64,000 bases of DNA from Boseongicola sp. (GCA_014075275.1 CP046179.1:3539165-3603164); one strand, 5' to 3'; counted from the first letter of the stretch, positions 1 through 8,709 are shown. The notes: generated by a model not told the origin, from the letters alone. Translations and numbers: made by a program.

Positions 1-1
1 T

Positions 2-241
2 ACGCTGCGCGTGATGACGGGATTTCTGAACACTCCGGGAACGGTGAAAATGATCTGGCTGACGCAGGCAGGTGCGGTTGTAATCTCGCATATTTTGGCG
101 GTTTTGATGAGCCACAATATCGCCGCTCGCTTTTGCAGTGGACGTCGGAACCTGATCCTTGTTCAAGTCGGTTTGAGTGTTCTGATGATCGCTTATACTG
201 TGTTCGGGCTATGGCTTTTGGCCAGTCCGCGAGGGGCGTGA
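2..241 (+). CDS. C-terminal end of an integral membrane protein (5' end outside window)
   Basis: The reading frame is open from the window edge to a stop at 239-241, so only the last 79 residues are visible. Two hydrophobic stretches can be seen: one from roughly residue 15 to 35 and one from roughly 50 to 72, ending in LLASPRGA. They are separated by a basic segment (SGRRN), as in the last two helices of a multi-pass inner-membrane protein. GTG and ATG codons at 11 and 14 have no clear ribosome-binding site, so they are unlikely starts. I cannot name the family. It lies 95 bases upstream of the ABC importer and may not belong to that operon. Confidence 0.5.
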   Translation, partial: TLRVMTGFLNTPGTVKMIWLTQAGAVVISHILAVLMSHNIAARFCSGRRNLILVQVGLSVLMIAYTVFGLWLLASPRGA

Positions 242-266
242 AGGCGAGAAAGTTGTAGACATTTCA

Positions 267-282
267 TTTGCACACACACAAA
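267..282. promoter_or_regulatory. Imperfect inverted repeat upstream of the ABC operon
   Basis: TTTGCACACACACAAA has TTTG/CAAA outer arms and shares TTTGCA-x-ACA with the palindrome TTTGCATACAAA found in front of the FAD-subunit gene at 13783-13794. It lies 55-70 bases upstream of the chosen start of the substrate-binding protein. A shared half-site could mean that the same MarR-type regulator controls both operons. The middle is a simple CA repeat, so chance is a real alternative. Confidence 0.25.
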
Positions 283-336
283 ATCGACGCAGAACAACAG
301 ACAAGAATACGTGAAAATCTCAGGGAGGGCCGAAAC

Positions 337-1641
337 GTGTCCAACAAGAAATCCAAAACAATGAACGTCAGTCGTCGATCTGCGGTGCTTGGAATTGGTG
401 CCGGTGTTGGGGCAGTTTCTGCGGCGGGCATTTTGCCGGGAAGCCTTGGGTTTGCGCAGGCGCAAAGCTCTGCGCCGATCAAAATCGGTTTTCAGAAACA
501 TGCGACCGGTATCGGCGCTGCTTACGGACGCTGGTATGATGCGACCACGACGGCAGCGGCTAAGCGTATCAACGACATGGGTGGGATCAACGGACGCCCC
601 GTTGAGATCATCACCGAGGACGACGGCGCAGACCCGAAACGTGGGGCCGAAGTTCTGGAAAAGTTTGCAACCCAGCACGAATGTGATGTGGCCTTTGGCA
701 CCTTGTTCAGCCACGTCGTAATCGGGTCGGCGCCGCGGGCGGGCGAACTGAAACTGCCTTATTTCGTTGTATCCGAAGGCCATCACGTGGCCAGCGGTAT
801 GCTGAACCGGTACACGCTTCAGCCAGGTATTACGGATGTGAAGAGCCAGGTTCAGTCAATGGCACCCTTTGTGGCGGATAATCTGGGTAAGAAAGTCACG
901 ATGATTTATCCTGACTTTGCCTTTGGCCATGATCACCGCGATTTCTTTTCTGCGGCGATTGAGGCGCAGGGAGGCGAAGTTGTTGCCAAGATCGCCATTC
1001 CGCCGTCTGAGACATCATTCACGCGTTACTTCCCATCGATCCCGCGCGAGACCGAGGTGGTATATCATGTGATGGTGGGTCCAGCGGTTTTGACGTTTGT
1101 GAAGGAACTGGGCGAATTCTTTGGGCCGAACAGCCCTGAGATTTTTGGCTTTATCGACAGTTTGGAAGCGGTTGATATCACGAGCCCGGGTTTGGAATTT
1201 CTGGAAGGGTCTTATTTCTGGGAAGGCAATCCGCGTCACGCGCAGGCAAATCAGTCATCGTTCGATGCGAACTTCCGTGCAGCGGTTGGTGTTGATGATC
1301 GCGGAGCATCGGTAGCTGATAGCAAGGATGTGTCCACCTATGCCCATATGTTTGGGTGCTGGGAAACGCTGAATATCATCAAAGCGGGAATGGAAAGTGC
1401 CGATTATCAGGGGCCGGGAGATCGAGCCAAGCTGATTGAAGCGGTTGAGGCGATGACCGATATGCCGCATTCGGATGATCATCCGCAGGGGGCGAAGCGC
1501 TTTAACGGCAAAACGCACCAGACGTTCGGCAGTCAATACATTTCGAGAGTGACGGACGGCAAGTTGGTTGTGGCGCATACGGCGTCGATTGAAGACGGTC
1601 TTTACGAAGACGAGGTCGACTATACCACCCAGGCGCTCTGA
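337..1641 (+). CDS. ABC transporter substrate-binding protein, branched-chain amino acid/amide type
   Basis: Periplasmic binding protein of the type I (Leu/Ile/Val, urea, amide) fold that captures the substrate for the permeases encoded next. GTG at 337 is preferred because GGAGGG lies 7 bases upstream; an in-frame ATG at 361 is the alternative. The N-terminus carries a twin-arginine signal (SRRSAVLGIGAG, Arg at residues 13-14), a hydrophobic core and a likely cleavage after AQA near residue 41, so export by Tat is expected. The mature part begins with PIKIGFQKHATG and contains the usual NDMGGINGRPVEII segment of this family. It is the first gene of a five-gene transporter set running into an enamidase-like gene, so its ligand is probably nicotinate or a related ring acid. 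That is context only. Confidence 0.85.
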   Translation: MSNKKSKTMNVSRRSAVLGIGAGVGAVSAAGILPGSLGFAQAQSSAPIKIGFQKHATGIGAAYGRWYDATTTAAAKRINDMGGINGRPVEIITEDDGADPKRGAEVLEKFATQHECDVAFGTLFSHVVIGSAPRAGELKLPYFVVSEGHHVASGMLNRYTLQPGITDVKSQVQSMAPFVADNLGKKVTMIYPDFAFGHDHRDFFSAAIEAQGGEVVAKIAIPPSETSFTRYFPSIPRETEVVYHVMVGPAVLTFVKELGEFFGPNSPEIFGFIDSLEAVDITSPGLEFLEGSYFWEGNPRHAQANQSSFDANFRAAVGVDDRGASVADSKDVSTYAHMFGCWETLNIIKAGMESADYQGPGDRAKLIEAVEAMTDMPHSDDHPQGAKRFNGKTHQTFGSQYISRVTDGKLVVAHTASIEDGLYEDEVDYTTQAL

Positions 1642-1680
1642 TCTGATCCAAAGCTCTGATAAAACAGGCAAAAAGTTGCA

Positions 1681-2607
1681 ATGGATTTTGGCCCACACTT
1701 GATGCTCGCCTCCCTTGAGGGGGCGGTCATCGCTGCCATTCTGGCGTTAACAGCCATGGGATTGAGCATCGTTTTTGGTGTGATGCGGGTTGTGAACGTA
1801 GCCCACGGTGAATTTTACATGCTGGGCGCTGTTTTGGCCTGGTATGTGACGACGTTGATTGGCGGACATCCTGCTCTGGGGTTCGTTGCCGCGTTGGTGA
1901 TTGCGCCGGTATTGGTGGCGTGTTTGGCGGCGGGGGCGGACCAACTGATCCTGAAGCGGATCAAATACGACCCCGACCGAACCATCGTCGGCACCATCGG
2001 GATGCTGTACATCATCCAGCAATCAACGCTAATGACCTTTGGTCCAGAGGCGAGGCCAGTTGAGGCACCGTTTAACACCCGGTTGTCGCTGCCGTGGTTC
2101 GAGTTTGGCAAGAACGGATTTCAGATGATCTGGCCCTGGGGGCTGAGCACGACGAGTTACAAGCTGTTCGTCATCGTGGCTGCGGTTGTGGTTTTGCTGG
2201 CCATCTGGATGCTGCTGACGCGCACAAAGATCGGGTTGATCATGCGTGCCACGCAACAAGACAGCGAGACGGCACAAGCCTTTGGAGTGCCGGTTGGGCG
2301 GGTTTATAGCTGGGTTTTTGGTTTTGGCGCAGGGCTGGCAGCGTTAGGTGCCGTGCTGGTGGTGCCGATTCAGCAGGCACATTACCTGATGGGGCATGAT
2401 CCGCTTTTGCTGGCGTTTATCGTGGTCATAATTGGTGGGTTGGGGAGTCTGCCGGGCACTATTATCGCAGCACTTGTCATTGGCATGGCCGACGGGATCA
2501 TATCGGTATTCTTTTCGCCGACGCTGGCGAAAATAATCGCGACATTTCTTGTGGCCATGGTCTTGGTCTTTCGTCCGCAGGGGCTATTGGGCAGGTCTAC
2601 GTCATGA
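1681..2607 (+). CDS. Branched-chain-type ABC transporter permease (LivH family)
   Basis: Inner-membrane permease, 308 residues, about eight hydrophobic segments. The N-terminal part has the LivH-typical AMGLSIVFGVMRVVNVAHGEFYMLGA pattern (around residues 20-46), and the C-terminal part has GLGSLPGTIIAALVIG, which includes the EAA-like loop contacting the ATPases. It starts 39 bases after the binding-protein gene and overlaps the second permease by 4 bases, so the two are translationally coupled. It pairs with the LivM-type protein to form the translocation channel. The family covers amino acids, urea, amides and aromatic acids, so the substrate cannot be read from the sequence. Confidence 0.9.
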   Translation: MDFGPHLMLASLEGAVIAAILALTAMGLSIVFGVMRVVNVAHGEFYMLGAVLAWYVTTLIGGHPALGFVAALVIAPVLVACLAAGADQLILKRIKYDPDRTIVGTIGMLYIIQQSTLMTFGPEARPVEAPFNTRLSLPWFEFGKNGFQMIWPWGLSTTSYKLFVIVAAVVVLLAIWMLLTRTKIGLIMRATQQDSETAQAFGVPVGRVYSWVFGFGAGLAALGAVLVVPIQQAHYLMGHDPLLLAFIVVIIGGLGSLPGTIIAALVIGMADGIISVFFSPTLAKIIATFLVAMVLVFRPQGLLGRSTS

Positions 2608-3548
2608 CCCAAGAGGCGAAATCACGGGTGCTACATTTTAGTGTTTTGGCGTTGCTGATCGTGCTGTTTTTTGTATTGCCCGCCTATCATGTTGGAGTCT
2701 TTTCGCGGGTCATGGTGTTGGCCATCTATGCGATGGGGTTCAATCTGCTGTTTGGCTACACAGGGCTTTTGAGCCTTGGACATGCAATGTTTTTCGCCGC
2801 CGGTATGTATGGCTTTGGGTTGACGACAAACCTGGTCGGATGGCCAGTGCCGGTGGCCTTTGCGTTTGGGATATTGTGCGCGGGCGCTTTGGCGATGGCG
2901 GTTGGGTTTCTGGCACTTCGGACGGCGGGTGTTGCGTTTATGATCGTGACACTGATGTTTGCGCAGACTGCTTATCTGGTGGTGCTTTACTTTGGTACTT
3001 ACACGCGGGGCGATGAAGGCTTTGTCATTCAACAGGCGCAGCGGACGCTTGCCGGCATCGACCTGACGACCGAGACGGCGCGATATTTCACTGCGTTTAC
3101 GCTGTTTGCGGTTTGTTTTCTGGGGTTCGCGCGACTGGTGCAAACGCCATTCGGCAAGACGCTGGTCGCCATTCGCGAGAATGAAGAACGCGCGCGGATG
3201 CTTGGATATGACGCGCATAGACACAAACTGAAGGCGTTGGTTATTTCAGGTGCGGTATCGGGCGTGGCAGGGGCGGCATATGCGTTGTTGTTTGGATATG
3301 TCGGGGCAACGTTTTCCACGGTTCAATATTCGATATTCCCTTTGCTATGGGTATTGTTAGGCGGTGCTGGAACCACGATCGGGCCGTTGATTGGTGTGAT
3401 CTTTATGTTCTATCTGATTGATATTTCAAGCTCTTATACGAATGCCTACATGCTGGTAGCTGGTGTGGCGTTGGTGTTGTTAACGGTGTTTGCGCCGCAG
3501 GGCCTTATCGGCACATTGCGCGACCGAGTTTATCGGTGGCTGCCATGA
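2604..3548 (+). CDS. Branched-chain-type ABC transporter permease (LivM family)
   Basis: Second inner-membrane permease of the importer, 314 residues, with multiple hydrophobic helices. It carries the LivM hallmarks: YAMGFNLLFGYTGLLSLGHAMFF near residues 38-60 and the cytoplasmic loop FGKTLVAIRENEERARMLGYD near residue 185, which docks on the ATPase. The ATG overlaps the stop of the preceding permease (ATGA), and its own stop overlaps the start of the first ATPase, indicating one mRNA. No frameshift or truncation is visible. Confidence 0.9.
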   Translation: MTQEAKSRVLHFSVLALLIVLFFVLPAYHVGVFSRVMVLAIYAMGFNLLFGYTGLLSLGHAMFFAAGMYGFGLTTNLVGWPVPVAFAFGILCAGALAMAVGFLALRTAGVAFMIVTLMFAQTAYLVVLYFGTYTRGDEGFVIQQAQRTLAGIDLTTETARYFTAFTLFAVCFLGFARLVQTPFGKTLVAIRENEERARMLGYDAHRHKLKALVISGAVSGVAGAAYALLFGYVGATFSTVQYSIFPLLWVLLGGAGTTIGPLIGVIFMFYLIDISSSYTNAYMLVAGVALVLLTVFAPQGLIGTLRDRVYRWLP

Positions 3549-4267
3549 CAATCCTTGAGACAAGAAAGCTGACGAAGACCTACGGGGGCGTTGAGGCGAA
3601 CCGCGACGTTGATTTTCAGTTGGCGCAGGGAATGGTGACGGCGTTGATCGGGCCTAACGGAGCTGGAAAATCCACTTTTGTCGGGATGGTCAGCGGGCGC
3701 ACTGAGGCCACCAGCGGGGCCGTTTTTTTCGAAGGCAAAGATATCAGCCATTTGCCGGCGCATCAGCGCATTCAATTGGGACTGGCCTATACGTTTCAGA
3801 TTACTTCGGTATTTGCTGGATTGTCAGTGAATGAAAATGTTGCTCTGGCGGCGCGTCGAACCTTGGCGGGTCAAGACGGGTCGCTGGAAGAAGTGGTTCA
3901 TCAGGCATTGGATCGCGTTGGTATTGCTGACCGCGCAGATCAGATTGCTGGTGATTTAAGTTATGGGCACCAGCGGCTGCTGGAGATTGCCATGGGGTTG
4001 GTCCAGCGTCCGAAGGTGTTCATTCTGGATGAGCCGACGCAAGGGTTGGCCGAGACTGAGGTTGACGACTTTATTCAACTGGTGCGATCGCTGGCGGGGC
4101 ATACGACGATTTTGCTGATCGAACACAATATGAAGGTCGTCATGGAAACGGCTGATTTCATTACTGTTCTGGACAATGGTCGGACCCTATCTGAAGGCAC
4201 ACCTGCCGAAATTCGGGCAAATGCGGCGGTGGAAGCCGCCTATCTGGGAACGTCGGCGGATGCTTGA
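3545..4267 (+). CDS. Branched-chain-type ABC transporter ATPase (LivG family)
   Basis: Cytoplasmic ATPase, 240 residues. Walker A is GPNGAGKST near residue 36. The signature is the LivG-style LSYGHQR, and Walker B is FILDEPTQGL with the switch His in LIEHNMKVV. ATG at 3545 was chosen because it overlaps the upstream stop (ATGA); an earlier in-frame start would run into the upstream gene. It overlaps the second ATPase by 8 bases. It energises import together with the LivF partner. Confidence 0.9.
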   Translation: MTILETRKLTKTYGGVEANRDVDFQLAQGMVTALIGPNGAGKSTFVGMVSGRTEATSGAVFFEGKDISHLPAHQRIQLGLAYTFQITSVFAGLSVNENVALAARRTLAGQDGSLEEVVHQALDRVGIADRADQIAGDLSYGHQRLLEIAMGLVQRPKVFILDEPTQGLAETEVDDFIQLVRSLAGHTTILLIEHNMKVVMETADFITVLDNGRTLSEGTPAEIRANAAVEAAYLGTSADA

Positions 4268-4955
4268 GGTCAAGGATATCCACGTTGCTTATGGGCAGGT
4301 GAAGACACTGCATGGCGTGTCCTTGAAAGTGAAGGCGTCGGAAATCCTGTGTCTGTTGGGTCGCAATGGCGCTGGCAAGACGACGACATTAAAGTCGATC
4401 ATGGGTTTGTTACCTGTTTCTGCAGGTAGCGTGACGCTGGAAGGGCAGTCCTTGTTGGACTTGCAGCCGCATCACATTCCGCGCCATGGAATCGGGTATA
4501 TTCCGCAGGGACGCCGGTTATTTCCCGAACTGACGGTGGCTGAGAACATTGAAATTGGGTTGATGGCGCGAAAGCAGGGGCCGGATACGCGTGAATGGGT
4601 GCTGGAGTTGTTCCCAAGGCTTCGCGAGCGCCTTGGCCAACAGGCGGGCACATTGTCGGGGGGAGAGCAACAGATGCTGGCCACGGCCCGCGCCTTGTGC
4701 TTGCGCCCCAAAGTTTTGTTGCTGGACGAGCCAACCGAGGGTTTGCAGCCGTCGATGATCGAACAAATCCGTCAGGTCATTGTGAAAATGCGCGACGAGG
4801 GGTTTGCGATCATACTGGTTGAGCAGAGAATGGATGCCATCCTGGCACTGGCGGATCGGGTAACGTTTATCGAGAACGGCCGGGACATTGATGCGATGAC
4901 CGGGGACGCATTGAAGAAAGACCCCGAAAAGCTGAAACAGTATTTGGGTGTTTAA
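4260..4955 (+). CDS. Branched-chain-type ABC transporter ATPase (LivF family)
   Basis: Second ATPase of the importer, 231 residues. Walker A is GRNGAGKTT, the signature is LSGGEQQM, and Walker B is LLLDEPTEGL followed by LVEQRMD. The start MLEVKDIHVAYGQ at 4260 matches the usual LivF N-terminus; more upstream in-frame codons lie inside the previous gene. A weak hairpin follows the stop, and 65 bases separate it from the amidohydrolase. The catabolic gene is therefore probably co-transcribed with the transporter. Confidence 0.9.
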   Translation: MLEVKDIHVAYGQVKTLHGVSLKVKASEILCLLGRNGAGKTTTLKSIMGLLPVSAGSVTLEGQSLLDLQPHHIPRHGIGYIPQGRRLFPELTVAENIEIGLMARKQGPDTREWVLELFPRLRERLGQQAGTLSGGEQQMLATARALCLRPKVLLLDEPTEGLQPSMIEQIRQVIVKMRDEGFAIILVEQRMDAILALADRVTFIENGRDIDAMTGDALKKDPEKLKQYLGV

Positions 4956-4973
4956 AACCCGTTTTGGCGGGTT
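4956..4973 (+). terminator. Short hairpin between transporter and amidohydrolase genes
   Basis: AACCCG and CGGGTT form a perfect 6-bp stem with a 6-base loop directly after the last transporter stop codon. No run of T follows, so it is at best a weak terminator or an mRNA-stabilising 3' structure that allows read-through into the next gene. Confidence 0.3.
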
Positions 4974-5020
4974 CGGAATTGTCGTTAGATTGAATAGCAA
5001 TGAGCTTGGGAGCAGATGCT

Positions 5021-6184
5021 ATGAGCAAACTTGTCGTTAAAAACATAGGTCAGATACTTTCGGGGAAGCTGGAAGAGCCGATTTTTGATGGTGATTGCAT
5101 GGTTGCGGCAGACGGCAAGATTTCGGCCTGGGGACGTGAGGCTGATCTGGATTGCGACGGGGCCACCAGTGTTGTCGATGCCAATGGGGTGACGTTGGCA
5201 CCCGGGTTAATTGACAGCCATGTGCATCCGGTCGTTGGTGACTACACACCACGCCAGCAGCAGCTTCACTGGATCGACAGCACCCTGCATGGCGGTGTTA
5301 CGACGATGATCTCGGCGGGTGAAGTTCATATGCCCGGTCGTCCGAAAGATGTTGTGGGTTTGAAGGCGATGGCGATTGCATCGCAGCGTTGGTACGAGAA
5401 TTTTCGTCCATCCGGTGTAAAGGTACATGGTGGTGCCCCGGTCATCGAACACGGTATGGTCGAAGATGATTTCCGCGAGATGTCGGAAGCTGGTGTGAAG
5501 CTGTTGGGCGAAGTTGGTTTGGGCACCGTCAAGGACGGCAAGACGGCGCAAGAAATGGTGGGGTGGGCCCGCAAGTATGGGATGCAGAGCACGATCCATA
5601 CGGGCGGTCCTTCCATTCCGGGGTCCGGATTGATTGATGCCGATATGGTCATGGAGACCGGTACGGATGTGATTGGGCATATCAATGGTGGGCATTCGGC
5701 ACTGCCGGACGATCAGATTGTTTGTCTATGCGAAAGCTGTAAGGCGGCTTTTGAGATTGTGCACAACGGCAACGAGCGTGCGGCGGTGCTGACGGTGAAT
5801 ACGGCGCGCGAGTTGGGCAAACTGGATCAGGTGATATTGGGCACCGATGGTCCGGCGGGATCTGGCGTTCAGCCGTTGGGTATTCTGCGGATGATCGCAA
5901 TGCTGTCGGCCTTTGGGAATGTCCCGGCGGAGCAAGCTTTTTGTTTTGGGTCCGGCAATACCGCGCGGCAACGAGAGCTGGATGTGGGATTGATCGAGGT
6001 TGGAATGTCGGCGGATTTCGTGTTGTTGGATCAGGCGCAGCATTCACCCGGAAAGACGATGCTGGAGTCTGTTCAGCAGGGCAATCTGCCAGGCGTGGGA
6101 ATGACTATCATCGATGGCGTTGTGCGCAGCGAGCGCAGTCGGAACACGCCGCCTGCAATGCGGTTACCCGAGATAGTCCTTTAA
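5021..6184 (+). CDS. Amidohydrolase, enamidase-like (6-oxo-tetrahydronicotinate ring opening)
   Basis: Metal-dependent amidohydrolase, 387 residues. It resembles the enamidase of clostridial nicotinate fermentation, which hydrolyses 1,4,5,6-tetrahydro-6-oxonicotinate to 2-formylglutarate and ammonia. The metal-binding HxH is in LIDSHVHP. Further candidate ligands are in the IHTGG and GHINGGHS segments, and the catalytic Asp is probably in LGTDGPAG. ATG at 5021 follows GGGAG at good spacing; an upstream ATG at 5000 has no clear ribosome-binding site. It sits behind the importer and faces an operon encoding 6-hydroxynicotinate reductase, the enzyme one step upstream, which strongly supports the assignment. 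Other cyclic amidohydrolase substrates remain possible. Confidence 0.75.
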   Translation: MSKLVVKNIGQILSGKLEEPIFDGDCMVAADGKISAWGREADLDCDGATSVVDANGVTLAPGLIDSHVHPVVGDYTPRQQQLHWIDSTLHGGVTTMISAGEVHMPGRPKDVVGLKAMAIASQRWYENFRPSGVKVHGGAPVIEHGMVEDDFREMSEAGVKLLGEVGLGTVKDGKTAQEMVGWARKYGMQSTIHTGGPSIPGSGLIDADMVMETGTDVIGHINGGHSALPDDQIVCLCESCKAAFEIVHNGNERAAVLTVNTARELGKLDQVILGTDGPAGSGVQPLGILRMIAMLSAFGNVPAEQAFCFGSGNTARQRELDVGLIEVGMSADFVLLDQAQHSPGKTMLESVQQGNLPGVGMTIIDGVVRSERSRNTPPAMRLPEIVL

Positions 6185-6185
6185 A

Positions 6186-6632
6186 TCAGGTGATTTTTCG
6201 CAAGAGAGCAACCAGAGATCTGCGTTCAGCACCGGTGAGCGGAGCAAGCGTTTCGTCGGTGATCTGAACTCCGGACGTTTTCAGATCACTGATCAAGGAC
6301 TGTCCTTTGGCTGTCAGCGAGATAATCGAGCGCCGTTTGTCGACCTGATCGGGGACTGATTGCACAAGTCCTTTGGATTTCAGGCGGTCGACGACACCTT
6401 TGACCGTGGCGACGTCCATTGCGGCAAGACGGCCCAAGTGGTTTTGCGAAACCGAGCCAACCTCGAATACACGGATGAGAGTGCTGAACTGTGTCGCCGT
6501 CAAATTTTCGACCGCGTGTTTTTGGAAGATGACGGCGTGGCGCTGGCTGGCCAAACGCAAAAGATATCCGACCTGTTCTTCAAGGACATAAGGAATGTCG
6601 CGTGTCGGTGATGTCTGTTCGGCCATAGGCAT
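6186..6632 (-). CDS. MarR-family transcriptional regulator
   Basis: Winged-helix regulator, about 148 residues. The recognition region is NLTATQFSTLIRVFEVGSV...LGRLAAMDVATVKGVVDRLKSKGLV, followed by the wing DKRRSIISLTAKG, which is classic MarR. ATG at 6632 was chosen because a GAGGT lies 4 bases upstream; a longer frame to 6722 would overlap the neighbouring gene. It is the last gene of the leftward catabolic operon and ends one base from the convergent amidohydrolase. MarR proteins control aerobic nicotinate pathways in other bacteria by sensing 6-hydroxynicotinate. By analogy this one may repress the operon through the palindrome at 13782-13795, which is inference. Confidence 0.8.
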   Translation of the reverse strand: MPMAEQTSPTRDIPYVLEEQVGYLLRLASQRHAVIFQKHAVENLTATQFSTLIRVFEVGSVSQNHLGRLAAMDVATVKGVVDRLKSKGLVQSVPDQVDKRRSIISLTAKGQSLISDLKTSGVQITDETLAPLTGAERRSLVALLRKIT

Positions 6633-6693
6633 CGATACCTCATCCAAACTGTCTGGCACAACCATTCCGCATTGATTTGCGGGGGCTGTCACC

Positions 6694-7278
6694 CTATCGC
6701 AAGCCGTCTTCGCCCTTGGCATCTTTGTGGGTCAGGCCGCCGACACGGGGCAGGGGTCTTCCGCTGTCTGTAACGGCCACGGCGACCATGATTTCATTGG
6801 CACGCGGGGCGTCGTTCAAACAGACCTCGATGCCGTCGAAGTGACTGCGCACATAGGCCGCGTCTTTGTGGCCAAGTGGCACATCCAGAACCTGGCCGGG
6901 GCTTCCCATTTTCTTGGACGAGGCGACAAGGGCGGCGCCTTTTTCTACTGCAACCCGTAAAGGAGCGCCCAGTTTTGGATGCAATATGGCGGCGGCGTGT
7001 TCCAGCTCGCCATTTTCGCCGACCATGGCTGACTTGCCGTAGCTTTCGGCCTGAGCAGGCGTGATGCCGAGGGCTGAGACGCATCTTTCGCCAAGAAGCG
7101 CGCCGAGTTCGGCGCCGATATCCATAAGGTCGGTCAGGTCTTCCTGATAGATTCCGGCAAAGGGGTTGTCGATGACGGCGACCGCGACGGCCTTGCGGGT
7201 CGGTGGCGAGATGCTGCGCCCGATTTCCCGGTGGGTTTCTTCGACATTGACGGCGATTTTTCTGATTTTGGCGGTCAT
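6694..7278 (-). CDS. DUF1185 / AA_synth family protein, copy 1
   Basis: Soluble protein of 194 residues in the DUF1185 (amino acid synthesis) family. Structures of that family show a chorismate-mutase-like fold, but no enzymatic role is settled. Family features are RKAVAVAVIDNPFAG near residue 28, SYGKSAMVGENGELEHAAAILHP around residues 78-101 and VPLGHKDAAYVRSHFDG near residue 135. It overlaps the next upstream gene, a paralogue of the same family, by 4 bases. Placement in an operon with hydroxynicotinate reductase implies a role in handling a ring-derived intermediate. No catalytic residue can be assigned with confidence. Confidence 0.75.
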   Translation of the reverse strand: MTAKIRKIAVNVEETHREIGRSISPPTRKAVAVAVIDNPFAGIYQEDLTDLMDIGAELGALLGERCVSALGITPAQAESYGKSAMVGENGELEHAAAILHPKLGAPLRVAVEKGAALVASSKKMGSPGQVLDVPLGHKDAAYVRSHFDGIEVCLNDAPRANEIMVAVAVTDSGRPLPRVGGLTHKDAKGEDGLR

Positions 7279-7856
7279 CTTAACCCGTCCTCTCCTTTGA
7301 TATCTTCTGCTTTTAATCCGCCGACGCGGTTGTGAATGCGTGCACCGGTTGTCATGACCAGGGCCAGCAGCAATTCGTTAGCTTTGGGCGCATCATTTGT
7401 GCCGACTTCCATGGCGTCAAAGTGGCTGCGAACATAAGAGGCGTTGATGTGGGTTATCGGGACATCCAGCCGTGCACCGACACCGCCGACTTTTTTGGTG
7501 GATGGTACGATAGCGTTGGAATTATCTAAAAGTTCGCGCATGGCGTATCCGCCAGGCACATGCCAGAGAGCGCCGTGTTCGATTTCTCCGGCGGCGCCGA
7601 CAATTGCGCCTTTTCCGTAGCTTTGAACATTGGCCGTCCCGCCGAGCATGTCGACGAGCTTGCTTGCCATTTGGACGCCAAGCGGTTTCAGGTCATCCAT
7701 GAAACCCTGAATGTCGGTGGCATAGCCCCCGGCATAGGGATTCTCGATGACGGCCAAGGCCGCGGCGCGCCGAAGCGGGATGGCAGAGTTCGGGCCGCCT
7801 TCGTGGAAGATTTCTTCTAAGCTATAGAGCGATTTGCGAAGGACAATGTCAGGCAT
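7275..7856 (-). CDS. DUF1185 / AA_synth family protein, copy 2
   Basis: Paralogue of the neighbouring gene, 193 residues, with the same landmarks: RAAALAVIENPYAGGY, SYGKGAIVGAAGEIEHGALWHVPGG, VPITHINASYVRSHFDAMEVG and the C-terminal GEDGLR. The pair are clearly diverged, with different N-termini and core substitutions. They are more likely two distinct subunits or two enzymes than a recent duplication. It overlaps the UPF0280 gene by 8 bases and the downstream copy by 4 bases, so the three are translationally coupled. Confidence 0.75.
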   Translation of the reverse strand: MPDIVLRKSLYSLEEIFHEGGPNSAIPLRRAAALAVIENPYAGGYATDIQGFMDDLKPLGVQMASKLVDMLGGTANVQSYGKGAIVGAAGEIEHGALWHVPGGYAMRELLDNSNAIVPSTKKVGGVGARLDVPITHINASYVRSHFDAMEVGTNDAPKANELLLALVMTTGARIHNRVGGLKAEDIKGEDGLR

Positions 7857-8709
7857 ATTCGGGAGTCCTTTGAACGGGTGTTATCAGGGTGGTTTGTGTC
7901 GTGCAGGTCGTGCCTAGAAGCGTTAGGGCGGCGGCCGTGATGAGATCGCCGACTTGCAGGGATCGGGCGCAATTCAGGCCGTTTTCAAGTGCTTTGTCGA
8001 TGTCAGTTTGGTCTAGCGGGCCACAACCTGTGACAACTGGGCGAGCGCCTAGGTCGCTATTTTCATCAATGATGCATGCCGGTTGGCGATGAATAGCGTC
8101 GTGATCAGGTAGGTCCACGGTGTTGGCAATCAAGGTGGCCGCAACGTCGGCTTCTGCCGCGGTTTGCGCAAGGACGGTCACGCTGTCGGCGATACCCAGG
8201 CTGAGGCTTCGGCCATGGCGACCGCTGGTAGCGATGCCGCGCACGGGATCGGATTGTCGGATGGTGATGCGACCGCTTTCACGCCCGCTGAGGCTGGCTA
8301 TGGCGGTGGTGAAGCTTTGGTTCATGCCGAGGTGGAGTGCGATATCACCGCCGTTGTTCACATAGGCGCGGTCAATTTCGGCGCTTTTGGTCATCGTTGT
8401 CAGGATTTCGTCCGCAACGCTTCCGGCGACGGCGGCCATGCGGGTAACGAAAGTGTCTTCGGCATGGGGAAGAGTGGCGGTGTGCATTCGTCGGGCGACC
8501 GAGCCGATGGGGCATGCGGTATTTGGAAACAGAGGTTGTCGCAGTTCTGCCAGTTCATCGACAAGGTCGTTCAAGATGGTTTGAAATCTGAAGGTGGCGG
8601 CTTGGAATGCTGTTTCGCGATCACCGTCGGCTCCAATGATGAGATCAATTGGCCCGTGTTGGAGGTGCAACCGGTGTCCGTCAGCAAGTATGGCGGCTTG
8701 AGGTCCCAT
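7849..8709 (-). CDS. UPF0280 family protein (ApbE-like fold)
   Basis: Protein of 286 residues resembling UPF0280, a family distantly related to the flavin transferase/FAD pyrophosphatase ApbE. Recognisable parts are the N-terminal GPQAAILADGHRLHLQHGPIDLII, the central AAVAGSVADEILT and the segment AYVNNGGDIALHL, which resembles the ApbE GG-D-I-A strand. The C-terminal half contains GIATSGRHGRSLSLGIADSVTV. Its start shares one base with the stop of the 6-hydroxynicotinate reductase gene (TAATG). The tight coupling suggests a function with that reductase, either cofactor attachment or conversion of an intermediate. Neither is demonstrated. Confidence 0.7.
   Translation of the reverse strand: MGPQAAILADGHRLHLQHGPIDLIIGADGDRETAFQAATFRFQTILNDLVDELAELRQPLFPNTACPIGSVARRMHTATLPHAEDTFVTRMAAVAGSVADEILTTMTKSAEIDRAYVNNGGDIALHLGMNQSFTTAIASLSGRESGRITIRQSDPVRGIATSGRHGRSLSLGIADSVTVLAQTAAEADVAATLIANTVDLPDHDAIHRQPACIIDENSDLGARPVVTGCGPLDQTDIDKALENGLNCARSLQVGDLITAAALTLLGTTCTTQTTLITPVQRTPEYA

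Noticed and set aside
268..336. ATG at 268 as start of the substrate-binding protein
   Set aside because: No ribosome-binding site, and it would place about 37 residues before the twin-arginine motif; GTG at 337 with GGAGGG is better.
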